Shown here: positions 8,798 through 18,668 of the stretch, piece after piece
Layout of the letters: the number at the start of each line of letters is the position of its first letter
Numbering within the stretch: position 1 is the first letter of the stretch
Origin: Polyangiaceae bacterium
GTDB lineage: Bacteria; Myxococcota_A; Polyangia; Polyangiales; Polyangiaceae
Length of the DNA: 64,000 bases
Direction of reading: 5' to 3'
Assembly (NCBI GenBank): GCA_019637295.1
Contig: JAHBVX010000001.1
Location: 905,501-969,500 of the forward strand
Notes under the pieces: generated by a model
Told to the model about the DNA's origin: nothing
Databases searched by the model: none
Seen by the model: the letters and a program-made list of their open reading frames with translations, nothing else
Position numbers and translations under genes: made by a program

Positions 8798-9042
8798 CAA
8801 CGCACCAGGCGCGCGTGTCGTACGGCGGCGGCGAGGTCAGGTCCCCAGACGCGGTCGAGAACCGCCTGACGAGCTTCCGCCGCGGAGGGCTCAGGGTGCC
8901 GCCGCCGCTCCGCCTCGAATGCGATGCGCCGGAGCTCTTCGCTCATCTCCGCCGCGAGCCGCACTCTCTCCGACGGACCCATCTGTCGAAGGATCGCGAG
9001 CTGCGCGGCACGAGCCTCGTCGTGGGTATCGGAGGAGGACAT
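8797..9042 (-). CDS. antitoxin-like small protein paired with a decayed nucleotidyltransferase
   Basis: This 81-residue protein (from MSSSDTHDE) has the pattern [20 protein letters not shown], followed by a helix ending in [17 protein letters not shown]. It is typical of small helical proteins encoded just upstream of AbiEii-like nucleotidyltransferases. Its stop overlaps the ATG of the remnant gene downstream (ATGA). Family knowledge suggests an antitoxin or partner role; the partner here is broken, so the gene may be an orphan. A start 12 codons further upstream (9078) is possible but adds an atypical N-terminus. Confidence 0.65.
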   Translation of the reverse strand: MSSSDTHDEARAAQLAILRQMGPSERVRLAAEMSEELRRIAFEAERRRHPEPSAAEARQAVLDRVWGPDLAAAVRHARLVR

Positions 9043-9148
9043 CCTATCCGAGTGTAGGCGAGTACGGTCCATCCGCAATCACCGGCCCTGCACACCCACC
9101 TGGCGCTCGTTCACCCCCACGGTTACCCTGCCGGCTCGGAGGTCACCC

Positions 9149-10135
<987 letters not shown>

Positions 10136-10167
10136 GCCACGCGAACCTAGCCCGCGTCCGGCAGTGA

Positions 10168-10212
10168 CCGCGTCTGACCGACAAGATGGAGAGTCCGATG
10201 CCTCTTGTCGGT
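10168..10212. repeat. intergenic palindrome with the shared 13-bp motif; likely bidirectional terminator
   Basis: The stretch between two convergent genes holds a perfect 10-bp inverted repeat: ACCGACAAGA at 10177-10186 and its complement at 10203-10212, with a 16-nt loop. An outer CCGCG/CGCGG pair extends the dyad. It begins with CCGCGTCTGACCG (10168-10180), a motif that recurs at 59380, 59423 and 62729. It may act as a terminator for both genes and belongs to a small family of dispersed repeats. Confidence 0.6.
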
Positions 10213-10246
10213 GCATCGCGGGTCCTGCAGCCGGCGCCGCCTGAGG

Positions 10247-11050
10247 TCACTCACGGAGCGCCTCCCGCTCGCGGGCAGAGCCACACTCGGCGATGAGCCC
10301 GCTGGCTCCGAAGGCGCGCGCGTGGATGCCCAGCTCCCCCTCGACTCGCGCCGCCAGGCTGGCAAGCCACCGTTCGGGGACTGCCTCGAGCCGGCTGCAC
10401 GCCGTCGCCCGAGTGATGGTGTAGCAGTCGACTCGGTTCGGCATCGCGAAACGCAGCGCGGCGAGCCAAGCCTCGACCTCCGGCTCGCTCGTGTTGGTCA
10501 ACGCCCCCGTCAAGAAGCACGACTGCACCGCCGCGCCGTGCAGCTTTCGGATCATGCGCGCCTGATGGTAGACACACGCCGGCCCGGTCGGCTGATTCAG
10601 CTTGTGCAAGGTTTCGCACAGCCCCGCGTCCAGCTTGACCGAGACCTCGTCCACCCGGCGCAAGGCCTGTCTTACTTGGCTCTTGTGCAGCTCACCGCCG
10701 TTGGTGAGCAGAACGACCGGCACCCCCGGGAGGCGATCGTCGCGAAACTCCGTCAGTGCTGCGAGCGCGTCGTCGAGCCGGGGGTGCGTCGTCGGCTCGC
10801 CGCTGCCGCAGACTACGAGCGCGCTCGGTGTGCACTGCAGCTCGGTTGCCTCGAGCCGGGCGCGAAGCGCCGATGGATCGGCGGAGTCGGGATGCCCCGC
10901 CCGTCGATCCGTCGTGCCCAGCTGGCAGTAGACGCAGCTCCAAGAGCAACTCTTCTTGGAGGCAGAGAGCAGGTTGACTCCGTACACGACGCCGTAGCGT
11001 CGACTCACGACCGGTCCGTACAGCGGGCTCGGGGCCGGTCGTGAGTCCAT
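10247..11050 (-). CDS. radical SAM protein, substrate unknown
   Basis: The 267-residue protein has the 4Fe-4S/SAM motif as CSWSCVYCQ (CX3CX2C) near residues 35-43, then CGSGEPTTHP and VVLLTNGG, which fit the barrel strands of a short radical SAM enzyme. The layout recalls archaeal/bacterial radical SAM proteins annotated near wybutosine or cofactor pathways, but no substrate-binding signature was recognised. It lies downstream of the decahaem cytochrome on the same strand with a 16-bp gap, so it could be read from that promoter, but nothing in it suggests a role in electron transfer. Confidence 0.8.
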   Translation of the reverse strand: MDSRPAPSPLYGPVVSRRYGVVYGVNLLSASKKSCSWSCVYCQLGTTDRRAGHPDSADPSALRARLEATELQCTPSALVVCGSGEPTTHPRLDDALAALTEFRDDRLPGVPVVLLTNGGELHKSQVRQALRRVDEVSVKLDAGLCETLHKLNQPTGPACVYHQARMIRKLHGAAVQSCFLTGALTNTSEPEVEAWLAALRFAMPNRVDCYTITRATACSRLEAVPERWLASLAARVEGELGIHARAFGASGLIAECGSAREREALRE

Positions 11051-11066
11051 GGCGGGGGCCGTCCCG

Positions 11067-13418
11067 CTATGGGTTGAGGGCGTGGTACTTGTCTGGATCG
11101 TAGGACGACCCCTGCTTGTGGCACGTGGCGCAGCCTTCTTCCCCGGCGCTGCTGGTCATGGTCGCCGCGTGCGCCTTGCTCGACGGCGCCGCATGGCAGG
11201 ACGTACACGTTGCGGTTGCGGGGGGGATGTACTGGTTGGTGGCCGTCCAGTACGGGTTGTCACAGTAGTTGTTGGTGTCGGCCGTCGGATCCTCCGAGCA
11301 GGTGAGCAACTGCTGGAGAGAGGGCAGGGCGTTCTGCGTGATGGGCAGGGTCCACGTGCCCGCCTTGTGGCACGCCGCGCAGTCGTTGGGCGGGCGGGGG
11401 AAGCGGATCTCGCTGAAGTCGATCTGGTTGCCCGCGGGGTTGCTGGCGTTGGGAGCGGGGTTGCCGCCCATGATCAGCGGCACCGCGCGCTCCTCGCCCA
11501 TGTGGATGGCGTGGACCATCCACTTGAAGTGCGTGGGCAGCGCCAGCGACGGCTTGTCTTCGAAGCGTGACACCCGCGCAGCGTTCGGCAAGTTCGCGTT
11601 GTGGCAGAGCAAGCAGTACGTGGGGCTGCGCCGGATGCCGCCATGAAACGACAGCTTGTCGTGGCAGTTCTCGCAAGTCTGATTCGTGATGACCTCCCGG
11701 CGTGGAGCCACGCTGGTGTCGGTTACCGGGAAGTAGGCCACGGGGTTCATGGCGTCGTAGTTGACGTTCACTCCACCGACGTTCTTCTGGTTGCGTCCCT
11801 CGAGGCCCACGGCGTAGGAGCCCGTGGCCGACGCGGGCATGGGCGCCGGGAACGTGTACTTGAAGTTCGTGCCGCTGGCCGCCAGCGTTCCGCTCGCGCC
11901 GCTGCCCTGGATGGTGTGCTGCCAGCGCTCGGCGTAGTCGGTGGTCGGGCCGGCCACGGTGACGCGCAGCGTGTTCAGCGGAGTCGTGATGATGTTGCGC
12001 ACCACGCCCTTCTCCTTGACGGAGAAGATCAGCTCCGGAGTCTGCCCCGGGGCCGTGTTGGCGATGCTGACGATCTCGAGCTCGATCTGACCACCTGCCG
12101 GGTCGGTGTCGCGTGTGTAGTGCGACTTGGGGATGGGCGCGAGCCCGCCCACGTCGCCGTGACAGAAGCTACAGTTGCTGTCGGTGAGCTGGGCTCCTCC
12201 GGTGTGCAGCGTCATGCCCGTGGGGGCAGGGTCGACGAACGCGATGTTGTCGTGGCACGCGCCGCAGGCGTGCCGACTGGGCTTGGTCTTCCAGTTGTCG
12301 GCTTGCGCGCCCTTGTGGCACGTCTCGCAGTTCTGAATCGCCTGCGGGTAGAGCACGCCCGAGTAGTCGTGGACGCTCTGGTTGAAGCCGATGATCTGGT
12401 AGGGAGATCCCGCCACCACGCTCGGGAGGTTGTGGCCGCGATGGATCTTGTGGACCATGACCGCGAAGTCGAGGCGATTGCCCGTGTCAGGGTCCTTGTA
12501 GGGCGCGGAGTGACACAGGGTGCACAGCTCGACGTCCCGGCGACGGTCCCCGTGCAGGCTCAGTCGGCCGTGACAGTTGTTGCAGCCCTCGGTCGTGACC
12601 AGTTGCCGATGCAGCGCCGTGCCGCCGGCGGGCACGAAGCGGTGGACCGTATTGGCGACGTAGCGCTTTCCGCCCACGTCGCGTGAGGCGAACACGCCGA
12701 TGGCGTGGGTCTTGGACGTGTCCGGCGAGGTGATCGCTGCGCTGAACTCGTACTCGTACTCGCCCGGTGCTCCCGCCACGGGCGTGAACTTGCCGTTGTT
12801 CTCGGAGCCCGGGTGCGTCTCGGTGTCGTTCGTGATGGGGCTGGTCTGCTGCGTGGTCGTGTACGGGACCCAGTGGTCCGGGGCGCCACCAGAGTCGGTT
12901 TGCAGAGCGGCGATCACGAAGCTGGCGGACACGGCGCCTTCGGTCAGGACGCCCGCGCGGTCGAGAGGCTTGCCGTCGTTGTCAGTGAGCTTGAACTTCA
13001 CGGTGGCCTTGCCGCCGGCGATGGCCGCGCTGGTCACCTCGAACTTCAGGCCGATGCCCGCGGTCCACGCCCCGGTGCCACCATCGGGGCTCGGCCCGCA
13101 GAGCTTCTCGCTGGTCCCGTCGTCGCAGCTGATGGTCTTGCACCCGTCACCGTCGTCCGTCACCGTGCAGCCTTGGGGCGGAGCGCCGCCGTCGGGCGCG
13201 CAGACGGTGGTGCTCGTCCCGTCGTCGCAGCTGATCACGCTGCACCCGCTGCCTCCTTCGGTCACGGTGCACTTGGAGGGCGGTGGGGTCGTCCCCGCCT
13301 CACCGGGTGGGCCCGCCTTGCCCGCCTTGCCATCGTCCCCACTGCAGGCTCCTAGCAGAGCCACCCCCGCAACGACGCCGACCATGATGGCACGCATCCA
13401 CGAGCTCGATATGTTCAT
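11067..13418 (-). CDS. OmcA/MtrC-type decahaem cytochrome c, surface lipoprotein
   Basis: The product (783 aa) starts with a lipobox (LLGAC), then a linker with two Cys-rich repeats (CTVTxxGxGCxxISCDDGTS), then a long beta-rich part. Ten CXXCH sites follow from about residue 275 to 765 (GCNNCH, LCTLCH, NCETCH, ACGACH, NCSFCH, TCENCH, CLLCH, CAACH, CTSCH, CATCH), in two groups of five as in OmcA/MtrC proteins. These are outer-surface electron exporters in metal-reducing bacteria. The ATG at 13418 has a good ribosome binding site (ACACAGGAG) and a sigma-54-like promoter about 50 bp upstream. It is the last clearly related gene of the cluster. Confidence 0.92.
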   Translation of the reverse strand: MNISSSWMRAIMVGVVAGVALLGACSGDDGKAGKAGPPGEAGTTPPPSKCTVTEGGSGCSVISCDDGTSTTVCAPDGGAPPQGCTVTDDGDGCKTISCDDGTSEKLCGPSPDGGTGAWTAGIGLKFEVTSAAIAGGKATVKFKLTDNDGKPLDRAGVLTEGAVSASFVIAALQTDSGGAPDHWVPYTTTQQTSPITNDTETHPGSENNGKFTPVAGAPGEYEYEFSAAITSPDTSKTHAIGVFASRDVGGKRYVANTVHRFVPAGGTALHRQLVTTEGCNNCHGRLSLHGDRRRDVELCTLCHSAPYKDPDTGNRLDFAVMVHKIHRGHNLPSVVAGSPYQIIGFNQSVHDYSGVLYPQAIQNCETCHKGAQADNWKTKPSRHACGACHDNIAFVDPAPTGMTLHTGGAQLTDSNCSFCHGDVGGLAPIPKSHYTRDTDPAGGQIELEIVSIANTAPGQTPELIFSVKEKGVVRNIITTPLNTLRVTVAGPTTDYAERWQHTIQGSGASGTLAASGTNFKYTFPAPMPASATGSYAVGLEGRNQKNVGGVNVNYDAMNPVAYFPVTDTSVAPRREVITNQTCENCHDKLSFHGGIRRSPTYCLLCHNANLPNAARVSRFEDKPSLALPTHFKWMVHAIHMGEERAVPLIMGGNPAPNASNPAGNQIDFSEIRFPRPPNDCAACHKAGTWTLPITQNALPSLQQLLTCSEDPTADTNNYCDNPYWTATNQYIPPATATCTSCHAAPSSKAHAATMTSSAGEEGCATCHKQGSSYDPDKYHALNP

Positions 13419-13468
13419 CGCCGACTCCTGTGTGTCCCGCGCATTGAAATTCACCGCGTTGCACACGA

Positions 13469-13484
13469 AGCAAGCGCTGGGCCA
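13469..13484 (-). promoter_or_regulatory. sigma-54 (-24/-12) promoter candidate before the decahaem gene
   Basis: On the minus strand the sequence TGGCCCAGCGCTTGCT has the GG-N10-GC spacing and the TTGCW box of sigma-54 promoters. The predicted start of transcription is near 13458, leaving a 40-nt leader with a good ribosome binding site before the ATG at 13418. The motif GCAAACGTTC at 13500-13509, just upstream, is similar to one at 30065-30075. Confidence 0.5.
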
Positions 13485-13516
13485 GGCCGGCCACTCGTCG
13501 CAAACGTTCCGCAACG

Positions 13517-13747
13517 TCAGAACTGCTTGCGCTCCAGCCCGCTGCGCAGCGAATTGAGCGCCCGGAGAACCGCCCGATATTCCTTCATCACGTCGCGGGA
13601 CAGCACCTTGGCCTGCTCGGGATCCTCCACGGAGCGCGTCGCCTCCACCATCGCGCGTCGGACCAGATCTGTCACCTGAACGTGAAACTCCGTCACCTCT
13701 TCGTGACACGAGAACTCGAGGGTGGTCGACTCGGGGTGGTACTTCAT
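13517..13747 (-). CDS. small protein of unknown function inside the electron-transfer cluster
   Basis: About 76 residues, starting at MKYHPESTT. It has no signal peptide, no haem motif and no membrane segment; it looks like a short strand region followed by two amphipathic helices (VTDLVRRAMVEATR and EYRAVLRALNSLRS). It sits between the second NrfD gene and the decahaem gene, in the same direction. A start 8 codons upstream (13771) is possible. I do not recognise it; its position suggests a regulatory or assembly role for the cluster, which is only inference. Confidence 0.55.
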   Translation of the reverse strand: MKYHPESTTLEFSCHEEVTEFHVQVTDLVRRAMVEATRSVEDPEQAKVLSRDVMKEYRAVLRALNSLRSGLERKQF

Positions 13748-13783
13748 GCGCGAACCCAGTGCGCGGCGCAAGATGTGCGGACT

Positions 13784-15037
13784 TCAGCCGCCGGCAGCTT
13801 CCGTTGAGTCATCTTGCAAGGTTGGTACCGGCTGCTCGAGCCGCAGCTCACCCGTCTGAATCGCGATGGTCACCTTGGCCATGATGGTGAACAGGAACGC
13901 ACCGAGCGCGACGATGCCCAGGCTGACGATGATCTCGCCAGCGTTGGGGGTGTACTCCACGATCTCGCCGAGGGGGTTGGGAATGAAGCCGGGAAAGATC
14001 AACCCCATGCCCTTCTCGATCCAGATCCCCACGATGGTCAGCCCACAGCCAGCGAACAGGATCTTCTGGTTATTGCGCAGCTTGGGCAGCAAGAAGATGG
14101 CCGTGGCCGTGACGTTGAACGCGATCGCCGTCCAAATGAAGGACGTGAGCATCGAGTGGCCGTGCAACCCGAAGTACAAGTAGTACGCCGACGCCGAGTG
14201 GAGCGCCCCGGTGTAGAACTCGTGGAACACCTCGCAGCCGAGCAGGAACAGGTTGATCGGCATGGTGATGCGCAGCACGTACTTGAAGTACTCGAAGACG
14301 CTGTCCTTGACGTCGAGCTTGGTATAGCGGCGGATGGCAGTGAACAGCAGGATCAACAGCGCAGGTGCGGACGCTCCGGCGCTGATCAGGAAGCGTGGCG
14401 CCAAGATGGGTGTATTCCAGAAATGCCTGCTGCCGAGACCGGCGAGCAGGAACGCGGTCACCGTGTGGATCGTGACCGCCCAGATCATCGACACGAACAC
14501 GAACGGTAGGTAGGCGATCGGCCGCGGCTTCTCGCCCAGATAGCGGCGGTACAGCAGGTAGCCCGGGATGTGCAGGTTCAGGAACAAGTACCCGTTGAAC
14601 ACGACCACGTCCCAGGCCAGCAGCGAACTCGGAAGGTTGATCTTGCCGATGCCCGGCATCAGGTGCCACAGCTTGAGAGGCTGGCCGATGTCCGTGATGA
14701 TGAAGAGCAGGCACATGAGCACCGCCACCACCGCCAGGAGCTCTCCCAAAAGGACGATCTCCTTCACGTCCTCGCGGTGGTACGCGTACGCCGGTACGAC
14801 CAAGACCGCCGCGCCCGCCGCGACTCCGACGAAGTACACGAAGTTTGCGATCCCGATGCCCCAGCTGACGTGGTCGGTCATGTTGGTGACGATCAGCCCG
14901 TCGGACAGGTGGTGCGCGTAGCTCACGCCGCCCATGGCCACGAACACCAACAAGGTGCCTAGCCACAGGTAGTACTGCCGACTGCCGCGAGCGGCACAGG
15001 CGATCATGCGCAGGACGTAGACGGCAAATCGAACCAT
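13784..15037 (-). CDS. NrfD/PsrC-type quinone-binding membrane subunit (module B)
   Basis: A 417-residue integral membrane protein with about ten hydrophobic helices. It has NrfD-family features such as WGIGIANFVYFVGVAAGAAV, FIITDIGQPLKLWHL and LLAWDVVVFNGYLFLNL. The family exchanges electrons between the quinone pool and a periplasmic Fe-S subunit. It begins at ATG 15037, 5 bp after the Fe-S gene's stop codon. It is about 60% similar by eye to the module A copy and keeps the same C-terminal block (IWIEKGMGL, EIVEYTPNAGEI). Confidence 0.9.
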   Translation of the reverse strand: MVRFAVYVLRMIACAARGSRQYYLWLGTLLVFVAMGGVSYAHHLSDGLIVTNMTDHVSWGIGIANFVYFVGVAAGAAVLVVPAYAYHREDVKEIVLLGELLAVVAVLMCLLFIITDIGQPLKLWHLMPGIGKINLPSSLLAWDVVVFNGYLFLNLHIPGYLLYRRYLGEKPRPIAYLPFVFVSMIWAVTIHTVTAFLLAGLGSRHFWNTPILAPRFLISAGASAPALLILLFTAIRRYTKLDVKDSVFEYFKYVLRITMPINLFLLGCEVFHEFYTGALHSASAYYLYFGLHGHSMLTSFIWTAIAFNVTATAIFLLPKLRNNQKILFAGCGLTIVGIWIEKGMGLIFPGFIPNPLGEIVEYTPNAGEIIVSLGIVALGAFLFTIMAKVTIAIQTGELRLEQPVPTLQDDSTEAAGG

Positions 15038-15042
15038 GATGC

Positions 15043-16002
15043 TCACGCGTAGAAGTAGAAGAACCTCGGGTCGGTCCCCAAGTCCTCTTTCAAGATCCAC
15101 ACCCGCTTGCTAGCGATGATCTGGCGGACCTCGCTGCTGGGATCGGCGAGGTTGCCGAACTTGCGCGCCCCGGTCGGGCACGCCTCGAAGCACGCCGGAT
15201 AGCGACCGCGCCGCACGCGGTGCAGGCAGAAGGTGCACTTCTCGATCACACCCACCGGGCGGATGCGGTTGGAGAGGTAGCCCTGGTCCGGGTTGATGCG
15301 GTCGGGCTCGATGGAGGGTACGGTCCAGTTGAAGCGACGAGCGTGGTACGGACACGCTGCCTGGCAGTAGCGGCAGCCGATGCACCAGTCGTAGTCGACC
15401 ACCACGATACCGTCGGGCTCCTGCCAGGTCGCCTTCGTGGGACACGCCTTCACGCAAGGTGGATTGCGACACTGGTGACACTGCACGGGCAGGTAGTACT
15501 TGCCGGGCTCGGGCACCTGCTCGCGATCGTAGTTGACGGTGCCGTGCTCGAGGTGCTGCGAGCCGTTGTCGGCCTCGACCACCCGGATGTAGCGGATCTC
15601 GGGATCGTTCGGCAGGTTGTTCTCGCGCGCGCACGCCTCCACGCAGCGACGATTGCCGTTGCAGTGGTTCAGATTGAGCGCATACCCCCAGTGCACGCCG
15701 TCCAGCGGCTGCGGGTCGCTGACTTTGACACGCACCCCGGACCAGGCGTGGGTGCGTTGCTCGATGCGCTGGAACAGCTCCTTCTTGTCCTCGTCGCTCA
15801 GCTCCTTGTAGTGCTTCTGCAGTAAGTCCTTGACGAACGGGTGGTCGCAACCCGACGCGACGGTGCCAGTGACGGCCGCCGCCAGCGCGGACTTCAAGAA
15901 GCTCCGCCGCGAGCCGTCCTTGCTCAGACGGAGCTCGACCAGCTTCTCGACCCTCGCTCCAGCGCAGCTTGCTTCGTCCTTCTTCATGCTCTGCTCCGTC
16001 AT
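15043..16002 (-). CDS. four-cluster periplasmic ferredoxin-type subunit (module B)
   Basis: The 319-residue protein has a twin-arginine-like N-terminal signal (SRRSFLKSALAAAV) ending in a Cys (VASGC), then four Cys clusters: CNGNRRCVEAC, CHQCRNPPCVKAC, CIGCRYCQAAC and a last one split as CTFCLHRVRRGRYPACFEAC. This is the HybA/NrfC/DmsB type, which carries four [4Fe-4S] clusters and links a membrane quinone subunit to a redox partner. The ATG at 16002 overlaps the stop of the tetrahaem gene (ATGA), so the two are coupled. Confidence 0.92.
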   Translation of the reverse strand: MTEQSMKKDEASCAGARVEKLVELRLSKDGSRRSFLKSALAAAVTGTVASGCDHPFVKDLLQKHYKELSDEDKKELFQRIEQRTHAWSGVRVKVSDPQPLDGVHWGYALNLNHCNGNRRCVEACARENNLPNDPEIRYIRVVEADNGSQHLEHGTVNYDREQVPEPGKYYLPVQCHQCRNPPCVKACPTKATWQEPDGIVVVDYDWCIGCRYCQAACPYHARRFNWTVPSIEPDRINPDQGYLSNRIRPVGVIEKCTFCLHRVRRGRYPACFEACPTGARKFGNLADPSSEVRQIIASKRVWILKEDLGTDPRFFYFYA

Positions 16003-16526
16003 CGCGACTGCACCGGCGCAGGCGGCTTCTCCGGGGTCATCGACCGGAAGCGGGGGTTGTGGGGGTCGTGGCAGCCGGTGCACGAGCGCCGGTGCTTCTT
16101 GCCGTTCCACTCCCCGATCGTCAGCCCATGGATGCCGCGCTGGAAGTCTCGCTGCTTGTCGCCGTGACACGAGGTGCACAAGCGCCAGGCCTCGTCGAAG
16201 CTGATCAACTGACCGCTGGCCATCCGGAGCTTGTCGATGTCCTCGAGCGCGTGGCACTGGTAGCACCAGAACGCATCGTCCCCGTGCTTCAGATCGTCGT
16301 ACCGGGTCCGGTGGTAGTCCGCCAGCCGGCGTCGCGTCGGCTGCGCCTCGCGCTCGTCGTGACAACTCGTGCACGGATAGGTCGGCAGCAAGTGGCTGCG
16401 CGGCTCCACCAGGATCTCCTCGTGCGTGGGAGCAAAGGGTCGCTCAGCTGCCTGGTCGGGCGCGTGGGTCGCCTCGCAGGCCAGCGCTGCGACGAACGCG
16501 ACGAGCACGAGGCGCCCGGCGCTCAC
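15999..16526 (-). CDS. tetrahaem cytochrome c lipoprotein (module B)
   Basis: The 175-residue product begins at GTG 16526, which overlaps the stop of NrfD of module A (GTGA) and has a strong ribosome binding site (AGGAGGG). A lipobox (VAALAC) is followed by four CXXCH motifs: CTSCHD, CYQCHA, CTSCHG and CTGCHD. It is the c-type partner of the Fe-S/NrfD pair encoded next. Its gene order and sequence mirror the module A copy at 18665-19192. Confidence 0.9.
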   Translation of the reverse strand: MSAGRLVLVAFVAALACEATHAPDQAAERPFAPTHEEILVEPRSHLLPTYPCTSCHDEREAQPTRRRLADYHRTRYDDLKHGDDAFWCYQCHALEDIDKLRMASGQLISFDEAWRLCTSCHGDKQRDFQRGIHGLTIGEWNGKKHRRSCTGCHDPHNPRFRSMTPEKPPAPVQSR

Positions 16527-17740
16527 GCGTCGCCCTCCTGAAGCCGTAGCCGTCCCGTCTGCACGGCGATCGTGACCTTTGCAGCTGCCGTGAACAGCAG
16601 AGCTCCAGCCGCGAGGATGCCGATCGTCAATACGATCTCGCTGGCGTTCGGCACGTACTCCACTACCTCGCCCAGGGGAGATGGGGTGAACCCTGGCAAC
16701 ACCAGCCCCATTCCCTTCTCGACCCAGATGCTGAACACCAAGAGGGCACAGGACGCGTACAGCAGGCGGGGCTGTTGGCGCCACCGCGGAACGAGCAGGA
16801 TCACGAGCGCCACGACGTCGAACACGATGGCAGTCCAGATGAACTTGGGCAGCAACGTGTGCTCCCCCAACCCGAAGAACAGATAGCGTGCCGACTCCGT
16901 CACGGCCGTCCCCGAGTGGAGCTCCGTGAAGACCTCGCAGCCCAGCAGGAACAAATTCACCGGCAACATCACGCGCAGGACGTGAGCCAGATAGTCGAAC
17001 ACCCTGTCTGCGATCCTCATGCCTCCGTAGCGGTTGATCGCGGCAAAGCAGAGCAGGATGATGGCCGGACCCGAGACGGCGGCGCTCACCAAGAACCGCG
17101 GCGCGAGCAAGCCGGTGTTCCAGAAGTCACGGCTCTTGAGGGCCGACAGCAAGAAGGCCGTGACGGTATGGATGATGACCGCCCACAGCATGGACAACAT
17201 CACGGGCGGCAGCACGAACGCGAGGTTGGGCGCCTGCCCCAGGTAGCGCTTGTACAGCAAGTAGGCCGGAATGTAGAGGCTCAGAACCAGCTGCACACTG
17301 AACACCATCACGTCCCACGCCAGGTGGGAGCTCGGTAGATTGATGACGCCCAGCCCGGGGGATAGATGCAGCAGCCGATCCGGGCGACCGAGATCGCTGA
17401 TGATGAAGGACAGGCACATCACCACGGAGATCACGGCGATGATCTCCGCGAGCACGACGACCGCCTTGAACTCCTCGATGCGATAGATGTACGCGGGCAC
17501 GATCAGCAGCGCCACCGATGCCGCCACGCCGACGAAGTAGACGAAGTTGGCGATCCCGATGCCCCAGCTGACCTGATTGGACATGTTGGTGATGCCCAGT
17601 CCGTCGGCGATGTGGTGGTACCAGCTGATGCCGCCGAGGAAGGTGAGCACGAATAGCCCTCCCATCCAGAGGTAGTAGTTGCGTCCACCGCGGAGCACGC
17701 AGCCAGCACAACTCTTCAGATACTGGAGGTAGCGAATCAC
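16523..17740 (-). CDS. NrfD/PsrC-type quinone-binding membrane subunit (module A)
   Basis: A 405-residue membrane protein with about ten helices and the same landmarks as its paralogue: WGIGIANFVYFVGVAASVAL, FIISDLGRPDRLLHL, HLAWDVMVFSVQLVLSLYIP and IWVEKGMGLVLPGF. It should bind quinone and deliver or receive electrons through the Fe-S protein encoded 7 bp upstream. Its stop overlaps the GTG of the module B tetrahaem gene, so the six genes of the two modules form one tightly packed run. Confidence 0.9.
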   Translation of the reverse strand: MIRYLQYLKSCAGCVLRGGRNYYLWMGGLFVLTFLGGISWYHHIADGLGITNMSNQVSWGIGIANFVYFVGVAASVALLIVPAYIYRIEEFKAVVVLAEIIAVISVVMCLSFIISDLGRPDRLLHLSPGLGVINLPSSHLAWDVMVFSVQLVLSLYIPAYLLYKRYLGQAPNLAFVLPPVMLSMLWAVIIHTVTAFLLSALKSRDFWNTGLLAPRFLVSAAVSGPAIILLCFAAINRYGGMRIADRVFDYLAHVLRVMLPVNLFLLGCEVFTELHSGTAVTESARYLFFGLGEHTLLPKFIWTAIVFDVVALVILLVPRWRQQPRLLYASCALLVFSIWVEKGMGLVLPGFTPSPLGEVVEYVPNASEIVLTIGILAAGALLFTAAAKVTIAVQTGRLRLQEGDA

Positions 17741-17747
17741 GAGAGCC

Positions 17748-18668
17748 TCATCCGAAGAAGTAGAAGAAGCGGGGCACGGTCCCGAGTTCCTCTTTCAAGA
17801 CGTACGTGCGCTTGCGCTCGAGCATTCGGCGCACTTCGCTGTTCTCGTCGTTGATGTTCCCGAACTTGCGCGCACCCGTGGGACAGGCTTCCAGGCACGC
17901 CGGGTAGCGTCCACGTCGCGTGCGATGCAGACAGTACGTGCACTTCTCCACCACCCCCGCGGGTCTGATGCGGTTGGACAGGTAGGCCTGATCCGGGTTG
18001 ATGCGGGACGGCTCGATGCTGGGCTCGCGAAAGTTGAAGCGTCGAGCGTAGTAAGGACACGCTGCCTGGCAGTAGCGACAGCCGATGCACCAGTCGTAGT
18101 CGACCACCACGATGCCGTCCGGCTCGACCCACGTCGCCTTGACCGGGCAGGCGTCTACGCAAGGGGGCTTCTTGCACTGCTGGCACTGGACCGGGAGGTA
18201 GTTCTTCCCGCTGCGAGGAACCAGCTCGGGGTCGTAGGCATGCTCCGCGTTCGCCAACTCGAGCGTCCCCGCGTCCACCTCGACCACGCGCAGGTACCGA
18301 ATGTCGTCTGGCAGGTTGTTCTCGCGCGCGCACGCCTCGACGCAGCGCCGGTTGCCGTTGCACAGGCTGAGGTCGAGCGCGTGCACGAACTCCACGCCGG
18401 CCATGGGTTGCGGGTCACCCACCGTCACGCGCACCCCCGAGCGCGCGAGGACCTCGGCCTCGATGCGTGCGAAGAGCTTGCGCTTGTCCTCGTCCGTGAG
18501 CTTCAAGTAGTGCTTGCTCAGGAGTTTCTCCACGCCCGCGCCGTCGCACGCGGTCGACGCGGAGGCGACGGCTGCACCCGCGAGCGCCGTCTTCAGAAAC
18601 CCGCGGCGCGTGTCATGGCGGCCCAATCGAAGCCGGACCAGCTCCCCCAGGCGAGCCTCGGGCGTCAT
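17748..18668 (-). CDS. four-cluster periplasmic ferredoxin-type subunit (module A)
   Basis: The 306-residue protein carries an N-terminal twin-Arg-type signal (TRRGFLKTALAGAAV) and four [4Fe-4S] Cys clusters: CNGNRRCVEAC, CQQCKKPPCVDAC, CIGCRYCQAAC and CTYCLHRTRRGRYPACLEAC. Family: HybA/NrfC-like electron-transfer subunit. It starts with ATG at 18668, overlapping the tetrahaem gene (ATGA), and is the closest relative in the window of the protein at 15043-16002. Confidence 0.92.
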   Translation of the reverse strand: MTPEARLGELVRLRLGRHDTRRGFLKTALAGAAVASASTACDGAGVEKLLSKHYLKLTDEDKRKLFARIEAEVLARSGVRVTVGDPQPMAGVEFVHALDLSLCNGNRRCVEACARENNLPDDIRYLRVVEVDAGTLELANAEHAYDPELVPRSGKNYLPVQCQQCKKPPCVDACPVKATWVEPDGIVVVDYDWCIGCRYCQAACPYYARRFNFREPSIEPSRINPDQAYLSNRIRPAGVVEKCTYCLHRTRRGRYPACLEACPTGARKFGNINDENSEVRRMLERKRTYVLKEELGTVPRFFYFFG

